From positions 3,784,001-3,848,000 of the forward strand of contig NC_088321.1 of NCBI RefSeq assembly GCF_910592395.1: a stretch of 64,000 nt of DNA, given 5' to 3'. The stretch comes from Lineus longissimus (Eukaryota > Nemertea > Pilidiophora > Heteronemertea > Lineidae). Shown in pieces: positions 1-9,979 of the stretch; positions within the stretch are counted from its first letter, which is position 1, and the number at the start of each line of letters is the position of its first letter. The notes beneath the pieces were generated by a model. That model did not search any database, had not been told where the DNA came from, and saw only the letters and a list, made by a program, of their open reading frames with translations. The position numbers were made by a program, and so were the translations under genes.

Positions 1-220
1 ATATAAGTTATTCAAGTCTTTCGCAATGGCACAATATGGATGTGTAATCTGGAACTTTACCCCTGGAAAAATAGAAAGATTCTGCGTTGCCTGGCGGAAA
101 TGTGTAAGAAAATTATTTAACATTCCTTATATGACACACTCTAATTTGCTCCGAAATATTTGTGAAGACTTGCCCCCAAGACCTACAACATCATGTACGC
201 TTTTTAAAATGTATTTTTAG
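1..220 (+). pseudogene. LINE reverse transcriptase C-terminal fragment
   Basis: An open frame from 26 to 220 carries the pattern seen just after the RT domain of many non-LTR retrotransposons: a YGCVIW-like core, then VAWRKCVRKLFNIPY, then a TH.NLL...C.DLPPRP tail. In these elements the stretch lies in the thumb or C-terminal part of ORF2. The upstream RT lies outside the window, and the frame ends at a stop at 218-220 before any zinc-knuckle region, so this is a truncated relic. A simple-sequence-containing dispersed repeat follows directly. The clade (CR1/Jockey-like or another) cannot be set from 64 residues. Seen: the motif. Inferred: the LINE origin. Confidence 0.6.
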
Positions 221-430
221 CTCGAGCTTGTCAAATAAGCTGCTCAGTGGCGTTCATCTGTCCGTCCGTCGGTCCGGACGTCCGTCCGTTAAACCCATGG
301 TGCACATTTTGTAACCGTAAGACCTAGAGACTTCAATTTTGCATTTCTGGATACTTCTGGTCAAACTCTACTTTCAAAACATAATCTGTCGCCATTCGAC
401 CTACTTCCTGCGAGTGAGAGCGCATGAAGG
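215..430 (+). repeat. Dispersed repeat with GTCCGTCC head, copy 1
   Basis: A short run of GTCCGTCC/GGTC units at 258-289 is followed by a CATGGTGCACATTTTGTAACCG block and then an 'acttcaattttgcat' type stretch. The same order (GTCCGTCGGTC, CATGGGTGGCACTTTTTGTAACCG, then an 'aacttggtac' block) occurs at 33660-33870, with a related copy lacking the head at 34000-34140. This marks a dispersed non-coding family. No inverted ends or target duplication were found. Confidence 0.55.
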
Positions 431-1869
431 AAACTGGCCTATATCGGCCTAAGAGCAGCAGAATTAGTGGAAATATGCTCTAATATTAAGATAAAATTCT
501 TGAAAAACTATTTTATTGAGAAAAAGTTCAAAATTTTAACAGGAGAGGGCGCTACCTGCCTTTTAATTATTTCTGCCGATTCAAATTCCCGCCCGATGAC
601 GTTAGCCATCAATGAAGTCTCCTATTTGCCAGTTCTCAAAACATGGCAGCTACACAACAAAGCAGCAGTAGCTCCAGGAATAAATCACTGTTCACTTCAG
701 CTTCGTAATCGATTGTACCCCCACTTTATTGTGTGGTGTTCCTATTCAATCAACGATGTAAGGCCTTATTATGTTGGTTTTAATTGAGAAGGTGCATTAT
801 AAGCGGCCTGCGAAATACCGACAAAATGGCGGCATGTTGTTTACGCCATGTGCAATAATCTTGGAGCTCAATGAGTACTCAGCTCGATGACGATGGCCCG
901 CTACGCCTACGGGCTGGTACTACGGTCGTACCGTGGGAAGGAACCCAATTTTCTGCTTAAAAAGTAGTCTGGTAGGCGATATTATCACTAGTTCGTTTCA
1001 GTGTTAGTCATAAGGTCTTTAGGGACTACTTTCACAAATTAGTTCTTGAAAATTTGGCCACATTTCTGTGAAAACGATATCGGAAGTGCATGCTCTGCTC
1101 GCGATGACATCGCCGATGTATTTTGAAGTGGAGAATTCCCACAGTATGTGCAGTGAATCGGCATGATTCTGTTCGCCTATTAAGTTTTAGTTCTACAATT
1201 CTTTCATGAGTAAAAAGTAGACATTCTAAGCAATACAATAATGTCACTCCCATAAAAATTGATTGGAAATTGAGGGAGTACGGCATTCTGTTCGGCAACT
1301 GGCAGCGCTGAAAAAAATACATTGCATACTGTACAATACCAAATGGCACATTTTAAAAAGCGCTCATTGGACATCGTAGGGAATCACCAGAAATGACGTC
1401 ATCGCTGGTCTAAATAGAAAACTACGGTGGCGCAGTAGAGCGCAAGAAAAGGTTTAGCATTAACTTCGTCATGCAAGCTTCAGCAATAAAACGATTTCTC
1501 ATGAATGATTTACTTGATCATCATCAGCTTGTTTTCCCCTGATAGATAAAAAAATGATTTACAATTTCCATCAAAGTTTTCTATTTTGTGTACAGTCACA
1601 TGTTATTTAACTGGCAAGGAGCCAAGCAGTTTTGAATATTTGCGGGAAAATACTTCGTACTTGTAAACAAGGCTATGACAATGAGTATGCTCATTCAGGG
1701 CATTAACTTCATGTTACGGTAAATATTTTCATACGATGATTTCACCCGAATTATGATCAGGATTGAGGAATAAACAGTGGCATAATTATGTCAACCAAAA
1801 ACATTGGTACCGTAGTGAACGCAAAAGGATATCAAATACCATGGAGCATGCCATTTTCATGCATAATGA
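431..1869. other. No recognised feature
   Basis: Open frames of 106 codons (467-787 plus) and 105 codons (1032-1349 minus) are present, but neither has a recognisable motif, splice context or compositional signal. I see no repeat or RNA gene here. Confidence 0.5.
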
Positions 1870-2055
1870 ACTAAACACCGGGAAGATATTAATGATATCA
1901 ACTCAGCTGAGCGCCAGGCCCTTGGACCTCTTGTTGTTATAGCAAGGAGCACTAATCCTTTGCTAAGAATGAGCGGTAAGCTTGCCTTTAGCGGAAGCAA
2001 CTCACATGTGGCCAATAACATCAATGCCGTGTGTGCAAAGGCAGGCACCCCTTAA
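1870..2055 (+). pseudogene. Unrecognised coding-like stretch
   Basis: A 61-codon open frame reads as plausible protein (for example ERQALGPLVVIARSTNP, then GSNSHVANNINAVCAKAG) and ends at a TAA at 2053-2055. I do not recognise the family. The residue mix is more protein-like than the opposite-strand frame over 1857-2048. There is no ATG near the start, so it would be an internal exon or a relic. Function unknown. Confidence 0.22.
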
Positions 2056-2505
2056 TATGATATCATGAACATATATTTAAACAAACATGATTTTCTTAGA
2101 CACGCAAATGTCAATCTGACTGACACAGCCAATGTCATCAAGGACATGATCAGCCTACGTGACCACAGAGACCACGCATTTTTGATAACGACGAAATTAA
2201 TTATATGAGGAGGTTTCCAGCTACCGTTTTATGGAGTTTTCTAGCAGCAGAAACTTCAAGAACCGTCAAGTCGAGTTGGAGCAGGTAAAGTAGTTTAGTT
2301 ATTTAGTACCATTACCAGGTCCAAAAAAAACAGCGATTAATATTTTTCTTAGCAAGAAATTATAAGAAAAAAATTGCCAAGAAAGTAATTACTTTTAAAA
2401 ATCTCACAAGATCTTACAATGATTAATATTGGTAAGAAATTAATTGGTAAGAAATTAACAAGAATATAATGGACGCTAGTTTTCTATTCTATTCTATCTA
2501 AGAGG

Positions 2506-3870
2506 AAGTCAAGGCTGCAATCATTGCTCTTCAAAACAATCGTGCTGCCGGCCCAGGCGGTATTAACAGCGAGCTATCCAAACACTCGAAGAACATCGTC
2601 TCCCACCCACTGGCCAGGACCATCAATTCATTCTTTGAACACCACATTTCAATCGCGACACTAGGAGAAGGTACACTTATCTCACTGCCCAAGCCAAAAA
2701 AGCCCCCCCCCCCCCCGGACCACCAGCTGACCAGCCAATTGCCCTATTAAACAGCATACGTAAGATCATGTCCATCATCACAGACGCTGCGTCGCATCAG
2801 AGACAAGGTCGACTGCTTAATCACCGGACCCTACTAGAGTGGTTTCAAAAGAGGCAGGAGCTGCGTAGACATCATATGGGCCCAACGCATACTGACATCA
2901 GTGGTGATGACAAGGACACGGGACTTCCATAAGATGGGCATCCACATGTCACGATCTATCGACACCATCAGACGAAAACGCGTCCTAGATGTCCTGGTAC
3001 TAACAGGCTGCAACGATGACGAACTGGGACTTGCGTGATCACTACTAGCAGGGACAAAGCTCAGGGTACGGGTACCGTGCTGTTTGACTCATTCGAGACC
3101 ACAATTGGCTCCCCTCAAGGCGTCAGCCTATCACCTGTCCTTTTCACCTGCTACCTTGCTGCTGCTGCTCTCTCATCGGAGGAAGTTTCACCAGACCTAA
3201 CCCTCCGGTCTCCAGTCTGGGTATGCCACTCGAAATGGAGATTGCAGATGATGTTGACTTCCTGGACGAAGAAAAGGAACCCCTGCACCAACTCAAGTCA
3301 GTAGCAGCAGAGAGACTGAAATACAACAGCCTGTTCATGATCGAGACAAAGACGGAGTTCAGCCATGTATACCTTGCGGAACCCACTGAACAAGATCCAC
3401 ACGGGAAGATTCTCCGCGACAATGAGAGCTGGCGCAGGAACAAGACTCTGGGCTCCTTACTGTGTTGCACAGCAAAAACCACATCCCGCTGCATACAAGG
3501 CATCACTGTATTCCATACACTGCGGAAACTGTGGAACAAACGAACTAAGATCCCACTGAAGACAAGACTCCACCTCTACAAAGCCTACTGCATATCCATC
3601 ATACTCTACAACTGCAATAGCTGGGGCCGTATAAATACCTAAAGCCATGCTAGATACGCTGGATGCTTGCCACCGCAGACACCTTCGCACCATCACATGT
3701 CACTGCTGGCCGAAAAGCCTCATCAGCAACAAGGCACTGTACGAACTGTGCAACAATGATTCTCTCTGCCAAGGTTGCAAAGCAAAGATGGTCGATTCTG
3801 TGCCATGTTCTGCGCATGGATCCCGACGCACCTGCCCAAAGGGCACTTGACTTTGCTGTCATAGGTTCCT
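2506..3870 (+). pseudogene. Decayed non-LTR retrotransposon reverse transcriptase
   Basis: Scattered frames give the RT landmarks in order. An EEVKAAI.ALQNN.AAGPGGI block lies at 2506-2570. FETTIGSPQGVSLSPVLF, the primer-grip-preceding motif, lies at 3085-3145. MEIADDVDFLDE lies at 3230-3270 and corresponds to the catalytic YADD box, here with A in place of Y. At 3445-3640 comes the LGSLL...LRKLWNKR..IPLKTRLHLYKAY...LYNC.SWG block, and at 3650-3720 the LDACHRRHLR segment. Several stops and frame changes, plus a poly-C run at 2703-2716, separate them, so it is dead. The ordering resembles the RTE-like group, but that is a weak assignment. No 3' tail was seen. Confidence 0.75.
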
Positions 3871-3947
3871 AGATTGACAAACCCCGGCATGGACGACATT
3901 TGTCTTTCTTATCCCGAAGATATATTTATAAGATTTTCCTTCCATGT

Positions 3948-4183
3948 ATATCATGTTGCCATGGTTCGATTCCGTTTTTTGTATTTTTTATGATTGATAC
4001 TAAGACATTTAATCGCAAAAACATTATTTTTTATGATTGATACTAAGACATTTAATCGCAAAAAAACATTAGAAATACATGTATTTGTTATGATTGATAC
4101 TAAGACATTAAATCGCCAAAAAACATTAGAAATAAAATTTTTTAAAGTTGCGTTGTCGGAATCGAACCATGGCAACATGATTT
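3948..4183. repeat. Small inverted-repeat element with internal tandem repeat
   Basis: The 24-base block at 3951-3975, which contains GGTTCGATTCC, recurs as its reverse complement at 4158-4181. Between the arms, a unit containing GATTGATACTAAGACATT is repeated three times (about 3989, 4034 and 4095). GGTTCGATTCC matches the tRNA B-box consensus, and the downstream bases (TTACAAGCCAATGCC on the plus strand) look like a tRNA anticodon region with a possible TGT anticodon. The T stem does not pair well, so this is a tRNA-like remnant or a coincidence. No clear target duplication. Confidence 0.5.
3979..4135 (+). repeat. Three imperfect tandem copies, ~41-60 bp
   Basis: Each copy contains GATTGATACTAAGACATT(T/A)AATCGC followed by an A-run. 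The first two are about 45 bases apart; the third is separated by an added 'attagaaatacatgta'-type stretch that also follows the third unit in part. Confidence 0.7.
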
Positions 4184-4734
4184 ACAAGCCAATGCCGTAT
4201 CCATCAGGTCTTGAAGATTTCTTGTAGATTTGCCTATTATAGGCCTGCATTATGCATTATGCATGAGCAATGTGTAGTTTAAATATCCATGCATATGCTC
4301 TTGACCAGTGTGGGGATTCGGACAGTGTCAGCAAATCACTGTGCGCTATGGTTACCGATGCGGCTAGCAGACGACACCAAATAAATTGAAAGCACATGCA
4401 GATTCAACCGCAAGTATTTTCTGTTCTATGGCACTCGACGTGGATTTGCTGGTTGGCATTTCTAGATGATAGCTTAAACACACCTGTTAATAGGTTTTTA
4501 TTGATGAAGCTGTTCTGAATGAGTAGATAAATTGGTGTTTTTGTAGCACTATGCCAAATTAATGGTACAAAGTGCGATAAGCATGTACACCAGAATAGGA
4601 AGATGTGATTACAAGTGCTTGGCTCAAAGGATACTATAAAGTAACTTATGGTGCCGGGTCATGTTAGCCAAATTTGCGGACAATGTCGACTTTAAAATTG
4701 AATTGCTCCCAGCCATGATGGATTACCGACATAC

Positions 4735-4794
4735 CATAGCGCACAGTGATTTGCTGACACTGTCCGAATCCCCAAACTGGTCAAGAGCATATGC
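4735..4794 (-). repeat. Internal inverted copy of the element's left end plus its flank
   Basis: This is the reverse complement of 4291-4350 with few mismatches. It includes 15 bases (GTCAAGAGCATATGC, 4780-4794) that match the DNA outside the element's apparent left end (4291-4305), so either the true element boundary lies further left or flanking DNA was copied inward. Confidence 0.75.
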
Positions 4795-5465
4795 CGGTAA
4801 TGAAGAAATCTGGAATACTGAAGGAATTTTGCGTATGATAAAAGCTAATTTTTTTTCTTAATTGCGTTTAATTTGGACCATTACTGATACGATAACATCG
4901 GTATTTTCAACACAAACAGGCTAATCACGCCGAGTTCCGTTGTCCGATACACCAATTAACACTTGGAATCAACGAAGAATAACTCTCTGAATCTCGTAAC
5001 AGAGAACTTTTGCAATTTAGGTCACGTTTAATAAATAAATTGCTAATTAGTCGTCTTAACGCGCAAATTTCGAATTTTCGTTTTTTTTTCAAGTTACCTT
5101 TTGAAAATTGAAAAAAAATCTCTGTTACTAACACTGAGTGTTACGTGAAAACCAAAGTGTATCCGATGTGAATGCAACTGTCAACTTCCGAAAACAATGT
5201 TCCAGAAAAGGACAGTAGGAAGTTGAATTTTGTCAGCAATACATTTGTATTAGTAGCCAAATTAAGAGGCATCTTTTAAAATCTTTTGTGCTTCTTACTT
5301 ATCAAACATACATCTAGCAATTTGGATGGAGTCGAAACTTCGTGATACCTGGTAATTGAATGTTTAAGTCACGATGCCCCGCCTATTTTGTTAACATAAT
5401 CCGGCACCTTAAAATGCAAAAATATACGACAGATTGTCCGCTCCGATTATGTTCATTTTGTGCAC

Positions 5466-5545
5466 CTATGTGACTGTCCGCTATGGTTACACCATAAACA
5501 CCATGAAACTGTCCACATGTAACCATAGCGGACAGTATGTCAGCT
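5466..5545. repeat. Small palindrome built on the arm motif
   Basis: TGTCCGCTATGGTTAC near 5467 is followed by its reverse complement, GTAACCATAGCGGACAG, near 5518-5534, with a spacer of about 35 bases. The same word (ATAGCGCACAGT) occurs in the element arms, so the interior of the fold-back element reuses its subterminal motif. Confidence 0.6.
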
Positions 5546-6309
5546 ATAACTAACATTTTCAGTCACGTTATGAAATACTTAGAGCCAAGTGCTTGTTATC
5601 ACATCTTCCTATTTTGATGTACATGCTTCACAACATAGCCCGTGCAATAATCCCCAACAATTGTGCCATTAATTTGGCTCAGAGTTACAAAACACCGATT
5701 TAACTACTCATTCAGGGAAGCTTCATCAATAAAAACCTATTAACAGGTGTTTTTAAGCTATCATCTAGAAATATCAACCAGCAAATCTACGTCGAGTGCC
5801 ATAGAACAGAAAATACCTGCGGTTGAATCTGATCTGCATGTGCTTTCAATTTATTTGGTGTCGTCTGCTAGCCGCTTCGGTAACCATAGCGCACAGTGAT
5901 TTGCTGACACTGTCCGAATCCCAACACTGTTGACTACACTGAGTTAGCCTGATAAGGAAGTTTTTTAGGTCTGTGTTTGTGTCCTTTTTATTTCATCGGA
6001 AATATTAAAAGACAAGTCAAAGGTCGGGGATACTTTTACTTGTCATTACTTTCCTCTTGATAAGTTTCGTACGAGTGCGGCAATATTTATAGGCTGAAGT
6101 TATGTAAAAACACATTTAAGTTTTGAGCAAATAATATAATCTTTCACATTTCAAATATCAAAGTCAGGTGGCACCTGACTGGTCCTTCTCCCGGGTCCTT
6201 CTGACTTACGGTTTTTGTCCACGCTCATTAAGTTGAGTCAAAACACCATAGGCATTATACAGTAACTAGTAATTATCATAGCAAAAGATTTGGGTCCCCC
6301 TCCCCGGGA

Positions 6310-6358
6310 AGGTTACGGTAAGGGTTATAGCTGGGGGTAGGATTAGGGGTAGGGTTAG
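6310..6358 (+). repeat. Degenerate G-rich, telomere-like stretch
   Basis: Broken TAAGGG / TAGGGTTAG-like units (for example GGGGTAGGGTTAGC at 6346-6359) are seen. It could be a decayed interstitial TTAGGG tract or a chance G-rich run. Confidence 0.3.
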
Positions 6359-6419
6359 CACTATATGTGCGTACTATTAAAAGTATATGTGTATTTTATT
6401 TAGAGAAAAAAATCGATTG

Positions 6420-6500
6420 AAGGGGGCTAGCCCAGTGATGCGTAGAGCGTTTGCCTACCACGCCGTAATCACCCGCTCGAATCCCACCCAGGGCGACGAT
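6420..6500 (+). repeat. tRNA-related SINE head
   Basis: GGGGCTAGCCCAGTGATG resembles a 5' acceptor plus A box. CCTACCACGC resembles a glycine-tRNA anticodon arm with one change from the usual TGCCACGC, and GCTCGAATCCC is a near-perfect B box. The spacing of about 35-40 bases between boxes fits an RNA polymerase III promoter. Stems are imperfect, so this is a tRNA-derived repeat rather than a working tRNA gene. The 3' limit is unclear; the sequence drifts into T-rich and A-rich runs by 6570. Confidence 0.55.
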
Positions 6501-6763
6501 TTTTTTTTCAAGAGAGATTTTTCGGAGATTTGTGACGTCATCGTAGCTGCCACCCTGTAGAAAAAAATCTCGCCAGCCGCTCACGGCCAGTTGAGCAATG
6601 TTGCTCAGCGTCATTGAGCTACGTACCTTGCCTCACGATCAATGGTGAGCACCCCCAGCTAGATCCATGCTAGGTGATGCTTGCATGTACATCATGCATA
6701 ATTATAAAAAACCGGTAAATCAGAATCGTCTCAAATACATACAAACCGAACAAAAAGCTAACC

Positions 6764-6996
6764 TTAATAAATAGCAAAACAAACACCCCGCTGGAGAATC
6801 AACTCCATGATTGTCAAGAATCTGGCGGGCCTTCCCGCTTGTCAAGCTTGCATGTCCGATGAAAGGATAACGTTATTTAATAAATAGCAAAACAAACACC
6901 CCGCTGGAGAATCAACTCCATGATTGTCAAGAATCTGGCGGGCCTTCCCGCTTGTCAAGCTTGCATGTCCGATGAAAGGATAACGTTATTTAATAA
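6764..6996 (+). repeat. Tandem duplication, 113 bp unit, about two copies
   Basis: The unit beginning AATAAATAGCAAAACAAACA and ending GGATAACGTTATTT occurs at 6764-6876 and again, essentially identical, at 6877-6989, followed by the first few bases of a third copy. The identity implies recent duplication. An inverted GGCGGGCC...GGCCTTCCCGC-type GC patch lies in each unit. No coding content. Confidence 0.9.
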
Positions 6997-6999
6997 GGC

Positions 7000-7860
7000 T
7001 GGAAAATATATTGTGTTGTTGGAGTCCTCCAATGAAATATTGTTGTTTTCATCAGGTAATAAGATTTATCTTCAAGGATAATTTGCATCACACATAAAGG
7101 AAAAAGTGCCGCCCGTTTGTCCTTGGATATAGCAGACAAATTTTAAAAAACAAGCATGGTTTGATTTTTCGCGTGCATCACAGAGTTACCCGCTGTGTGG
7201 CTGGACATACTCGGATAATTGAATCGATAATCGTTGCGTTTTTTGCACTTTCGAGACGAATGGATTCATTAACAAACGAATTTTCCTTACCAGCTTTTTA
7301 CATGCATGCGCCGTGACTCGCTAAAGTGCCCAACGTCCGACAGAGGGCACCGCGGAGACTGAGCGTTTTTCTAGGCAGGATGGCACAACACGCGACGTAA
7401 TGTCCTTCGAAATTTAGTGCGTATGATTGTCATGCTCGCGATGCTACCAGACGGACACAGTTAATAAAAAAAAATTGACGGAATTTTTTTTTGTGAGGCA
7501 GCCATGATCCCAGCCCAAACAGCACTTTCGAGAGCAGGCTGCCGGGTAATTGAGACAAGACGACCATTGATGTTTTAAGCCTTTTAGCAGTTAAATTGTC
7601 AATGTTTGACCGCGACGCATCAAATATTGCGTGGGGTTGTGAATCTGAAATTTTGATATGATATTCCGGACAGTCTGGCAGGTAAATGGTGAAAAGTAAG
7701 CTGTTAGTTGACCACGAAATTTTTTTGATAATCGACAAATTGGACAGACGTTGATATTTCAACTCTTTTCAGCCAACTGGCAGAAAAATCTCGAAACTCG
7801 CCCCCTATTGCCAAGTTAGCAAAATTCAAAATTAATTTTTTCAACAAATAATCTCTTTAT
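7000..7860. other. No recognised gene
   Basis: A minus-strand frame of 110 codons (7430-7762) overlaps this stretch but shows no known motif. I see only short A/T runs. Confidence 0.4.
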
Positions 7861-7985
7861 ATCTGCAGACTTGCAACACAAAATATCTTTTCAATACCTC
7901 TCCAAATATGCACTTGACAGTTTAAATCTTACTCGCGTCTAATTGATAAGTCTGCATCCTCCAAACCTATGAATATTCAATGGTG
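7861..7985. repeat. Copy 1 of a segment repeated near 17.9 kb
   Basis: Blocks such as TTTTCAATACCTCTCC, ATATGCACTTGACAG and the CTGCATCCTCCAA-type block match 17938-18015 in the same order and orientation. On the minus strand both can be read as (E)D.DLS.RRE...CQVHI.RGIE.IF.VASL, but copy 1 has a stop. The better frame is the second copy (17831-18013 minus). It is either a decayed duplicated exon or a non-coding repeat. Confidence 0.6.
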
Positions 7986-8089
7986 GTCTTGTCTCAATTT
8001 GGAATTTTCGGCAATCTTGGAAATTGCTTTCCCGAGAGCAGAGTAGCATTCCTGAAAAATACAGACCTCTACCAATGTTGTACACTCAC

Positions 8090-8379
8090 CAAACGCTTCC
8101 TTATTCTTTTTCTTTCATCCGATATCTTGGTAACCGTATCGGACTGACTTTTTAGCTCCTCTTGAAGTCCTTTTAGCTTGATACGGTTTTGTTCTATATC
8201 ATCGTCTATTTGGGTTGGCTGCCCTTTTCGACCATCTTTACGCGCTCGAAGGTGAATGGAAAGCGTATTAGCTTCGTCAAGCCTCTTCTTAATGTCGGTT
8301 TTCTTCGATTCTTCGCCAGGAAGTTGCTTTTCGATACACTTTAACCTGGTTTCATCGTTGGCTATTTTTTCATCACGGA
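8090..8379 (-). CDS. Internal exon encoding a charged coiled coil
   Basis: On the minus strand an open frame runs from an acceptor (TATTATTTCAG, AG at 8381-8380) to a consensus donor (G|GTGAGT, GT at 8089-8088), giving a 290 bp exon. The product is about 96 residues, rich in K, E, D and R, with heptad-like spacing (for example RLKCIEKQLPGEESKKTDIKKRLDEA, shown here only as KKTDIKKRLDEA). It has the character of a long coiled coil. I do not recognise the protein. The segment just downstream on that strand (7861-7985) resembles 17938-18015. The opposite-strand frame at 8256-8438 is a shadow. Confidence 0.55.
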
Positions 8380-9083
8380 CTGAAATAATAGTATTCATCT
8401 ATGAATATTCAGTAAACAATTATGTGATGTGGTTTTAGCCACATATGATCATGATTTGGCATTTTTCTTAAAACAAGGCTGAATCAACGCTGCATGGGGG
8501 GGGGGGGGGTCAGTGTGGTGGCGTGCTGAATAGACCATATTTTGTTTCTGAAAACTTCTCATGTGTGCTATGTACATTTAGTAGATGGACACAAGAAAAA
8601 AACCCGAACATTTCACCCGAATTGTCGAGAAATAGCTTGACTCAGTATAAAATGTAAAACTCAGTTAGCTTCGTCTACTAAATGTGCCAGCATTCAAATG
8701 GATTTTTTTAAACGCACACAATTTTGTTACAATATGGTTACTGAGAAAAAATCATGTTCGGTTATAAAACGCAGACCTAGAAAGAAATCCAAAATTTAAG
8801 TCGTTCGTGCTGAAGAACCCGAAGTGTTGATAACAAATCATCCTGGTATATTGAAACTTCCGCCTCCCTGCGAGATCTCGTGATTTTTGGATGTTAGATC
8901 ACCCCAGTTAGCGTTGAAAACGTAACTACAATCCAACCATGGGTTAGGAATTTGTGGATACGCACAATGACTTGAGACGAGGATAATGTCAAAATAATAA
9001 CATCTTGTTAAGACAGGAAGTGAAATAACCTGATGCATTGTGGAATAATCAACCGAGAATTAATTACGCCCAAACGCGACAGC

Positions 9084-9089
9084 CAACTG
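9084..9089 (+). repeat. Target-site duplication, left (CAACTG)
   Basis: CAACTG immediately precedes TACGGTGTCC, and the same six bases follow GGACACCGTA at 9799-9804. Confidence 0.8.
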
Positions 9090-9798
9090 TACGGTGTCCC
9101 ATAGAGGACATGCGTTTATTTTCAATATAATAGAAAATTTTTCTTTTTACAATGCGTTTTTTTCTCTCGAATTACAACCGCCGTATACCGCGGTGGATAT
9201 TATTTCCACCGCGGTGGATATTATTTCCACCACCGCGGTCGATATTAATTTCCACCGCGGTCGATATTAATTTCCACCGCGGTCGATATTAATTTCCACC
9301 GCGGTGGATATTAATTTCCACCGCGGTGGATATTAATTTTCACCGCGGTCGATATTAATTTCCACCGCGGTCGATATTAATTTCCACCGCGGTCGATATT
9401 AATTTCCACCGCGGTCGATATTAATTTCCACCGCGGTCGATATTAATTTTCACCGCGGTCGATATTATTTCCACCACCGCGGTCGATATTAATTTCCACC
9501 GCGGTCGATATTAATTTCCACCGCGGTCGATATTAATTTCCACCGCGGTCGATATTAATTTCCACCGCGGTGGATATTAATTTTCACCGCGGTCGATATT
9601 AATTTCCACCGCGGTCGATATTAATTTCCACCGCGGTGGTGGGAATTATTATTTTTTACCCGGCGGTGGAAATTATTTTTTCGGCGGTGAGAAATAAATC
9701 CGACGGCGGTTGTAATTCGAGAGAAAAAAAACGCATTGTAAAAAGAAAAATTTTCTATTCTATTGAAAATAAACGCATGTCCTCTATGGGACACCGTA
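9090..9798. mobile_element. Palindromic non-autonomous DNA transposon with minisatellite core
   Basis: The termini TACGGTGTCC...GGACACCGTA begin inverted repeats of about 95 bases (9090-9184 and 9703-9798) that are almost identical, including the shared blocks GAGGACATGCGTTTATTTTC and CTCTCGAATTACAACCGCC. A perfect 6 bp CAACTG direct repeat flanks the element, which supports transposition. The core (9187-9650) is a tandem array of a ~22 bp unit, so there is no coding capacity. A 6 bp duplication is unusual; among named superfamilies it is closest to what is reported for Dada-type elements, but that is only a suggestion. The frame at 9621-9971 on the minus strand is a by-product. Confidence 0.92.
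9187..9650 (+). repeat. 22 bp minisatellite array
   Basis: About 20 copies of CCACCGCGGTCGATATTAATTT, with variants in which TCGAT becomes TGGAT and in which the AATTT spacer shortens to ATTT. Each unit carries the perfect palindrome CCGCGG (or ACCGCGGT). GC-rich CCACCGCGG alternates with AT-rich GATATTAATTT. Confidence 0.97.
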
Positions 9799-9804
9799 CA
9801 ACTG
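9799..9804 (+). repeat. Target-site duplication, right (CAACTG)
   Basis: Matches 9084-9089 exactly. Confidence 0.8.
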
Positions 9805-9979
9805 GACTTTAAATCAGCTAGCTGTAACTTCACATACTTAGCGGTAGAGTACAATTCGTCCGACAACGGATTTTGATCGGTCGCCAATATACGTATTCTT
9901 GTCAACCTATATGTTAACCCTATCAGTGTTTTACCGGGCCCAGGTGAAGCTCCACATCCCCTAGCTTTCAACGTTTACC

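Larger units (their letters stand above)
4306..5929. mobile_element. Fold-back DNA element with long inverted arms
   Basis: The left arm (4306 to about 4640) and the right arm (about 5580 to 5929) are reverse complements, with a few indels, for over 300 bases. Shared blocks include GGATTCGGACAGTGTCAGC, the TTTATTTGGTGTCGTCTGC block and GAACAGAAAATAC. The outer ends are CAGTGTGGGGATTCGG and its complement. A direct TTGAC sits outside both ends (4301-4305 and 5930-5934) and may be a 5 bp target duplication. The interior holds no convincing gene; the frames at 4661-4861 and 4925-5134 are unremarkable. A further internal inverted copy of the left end is at 4735-4794. A CAGTG-type terminus is seen in several cut-and-paste groups, so the superfamily is left open. 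Confidence 0.8.

Noticed and set aside
6310-6358. True telomere
   Set aside because: Units are too degenerate and lie inside ordinary sequence.
6420-6500. Intact glycine tRNA gene
   Set aside because: The anticodon loop and T stem depart from a working tRNA; a SINE head fits better.
6764-6996. Hammerhead ribozyme in the 113 bp unit
   Set aside because: A CCGATGAAAGG word hints at it, but the conserved CTGATGA and GAAA core with three stems could not be formed.
9187-9650. CRISPR array
   Set aside because: Units are contiguous with no unique spacers, and the context is a eukaryotic transposon.
9621-9971. 116-codon minus-strand frame
   Set aside because: Runs through the right inverted repeat of the minisatellite element.
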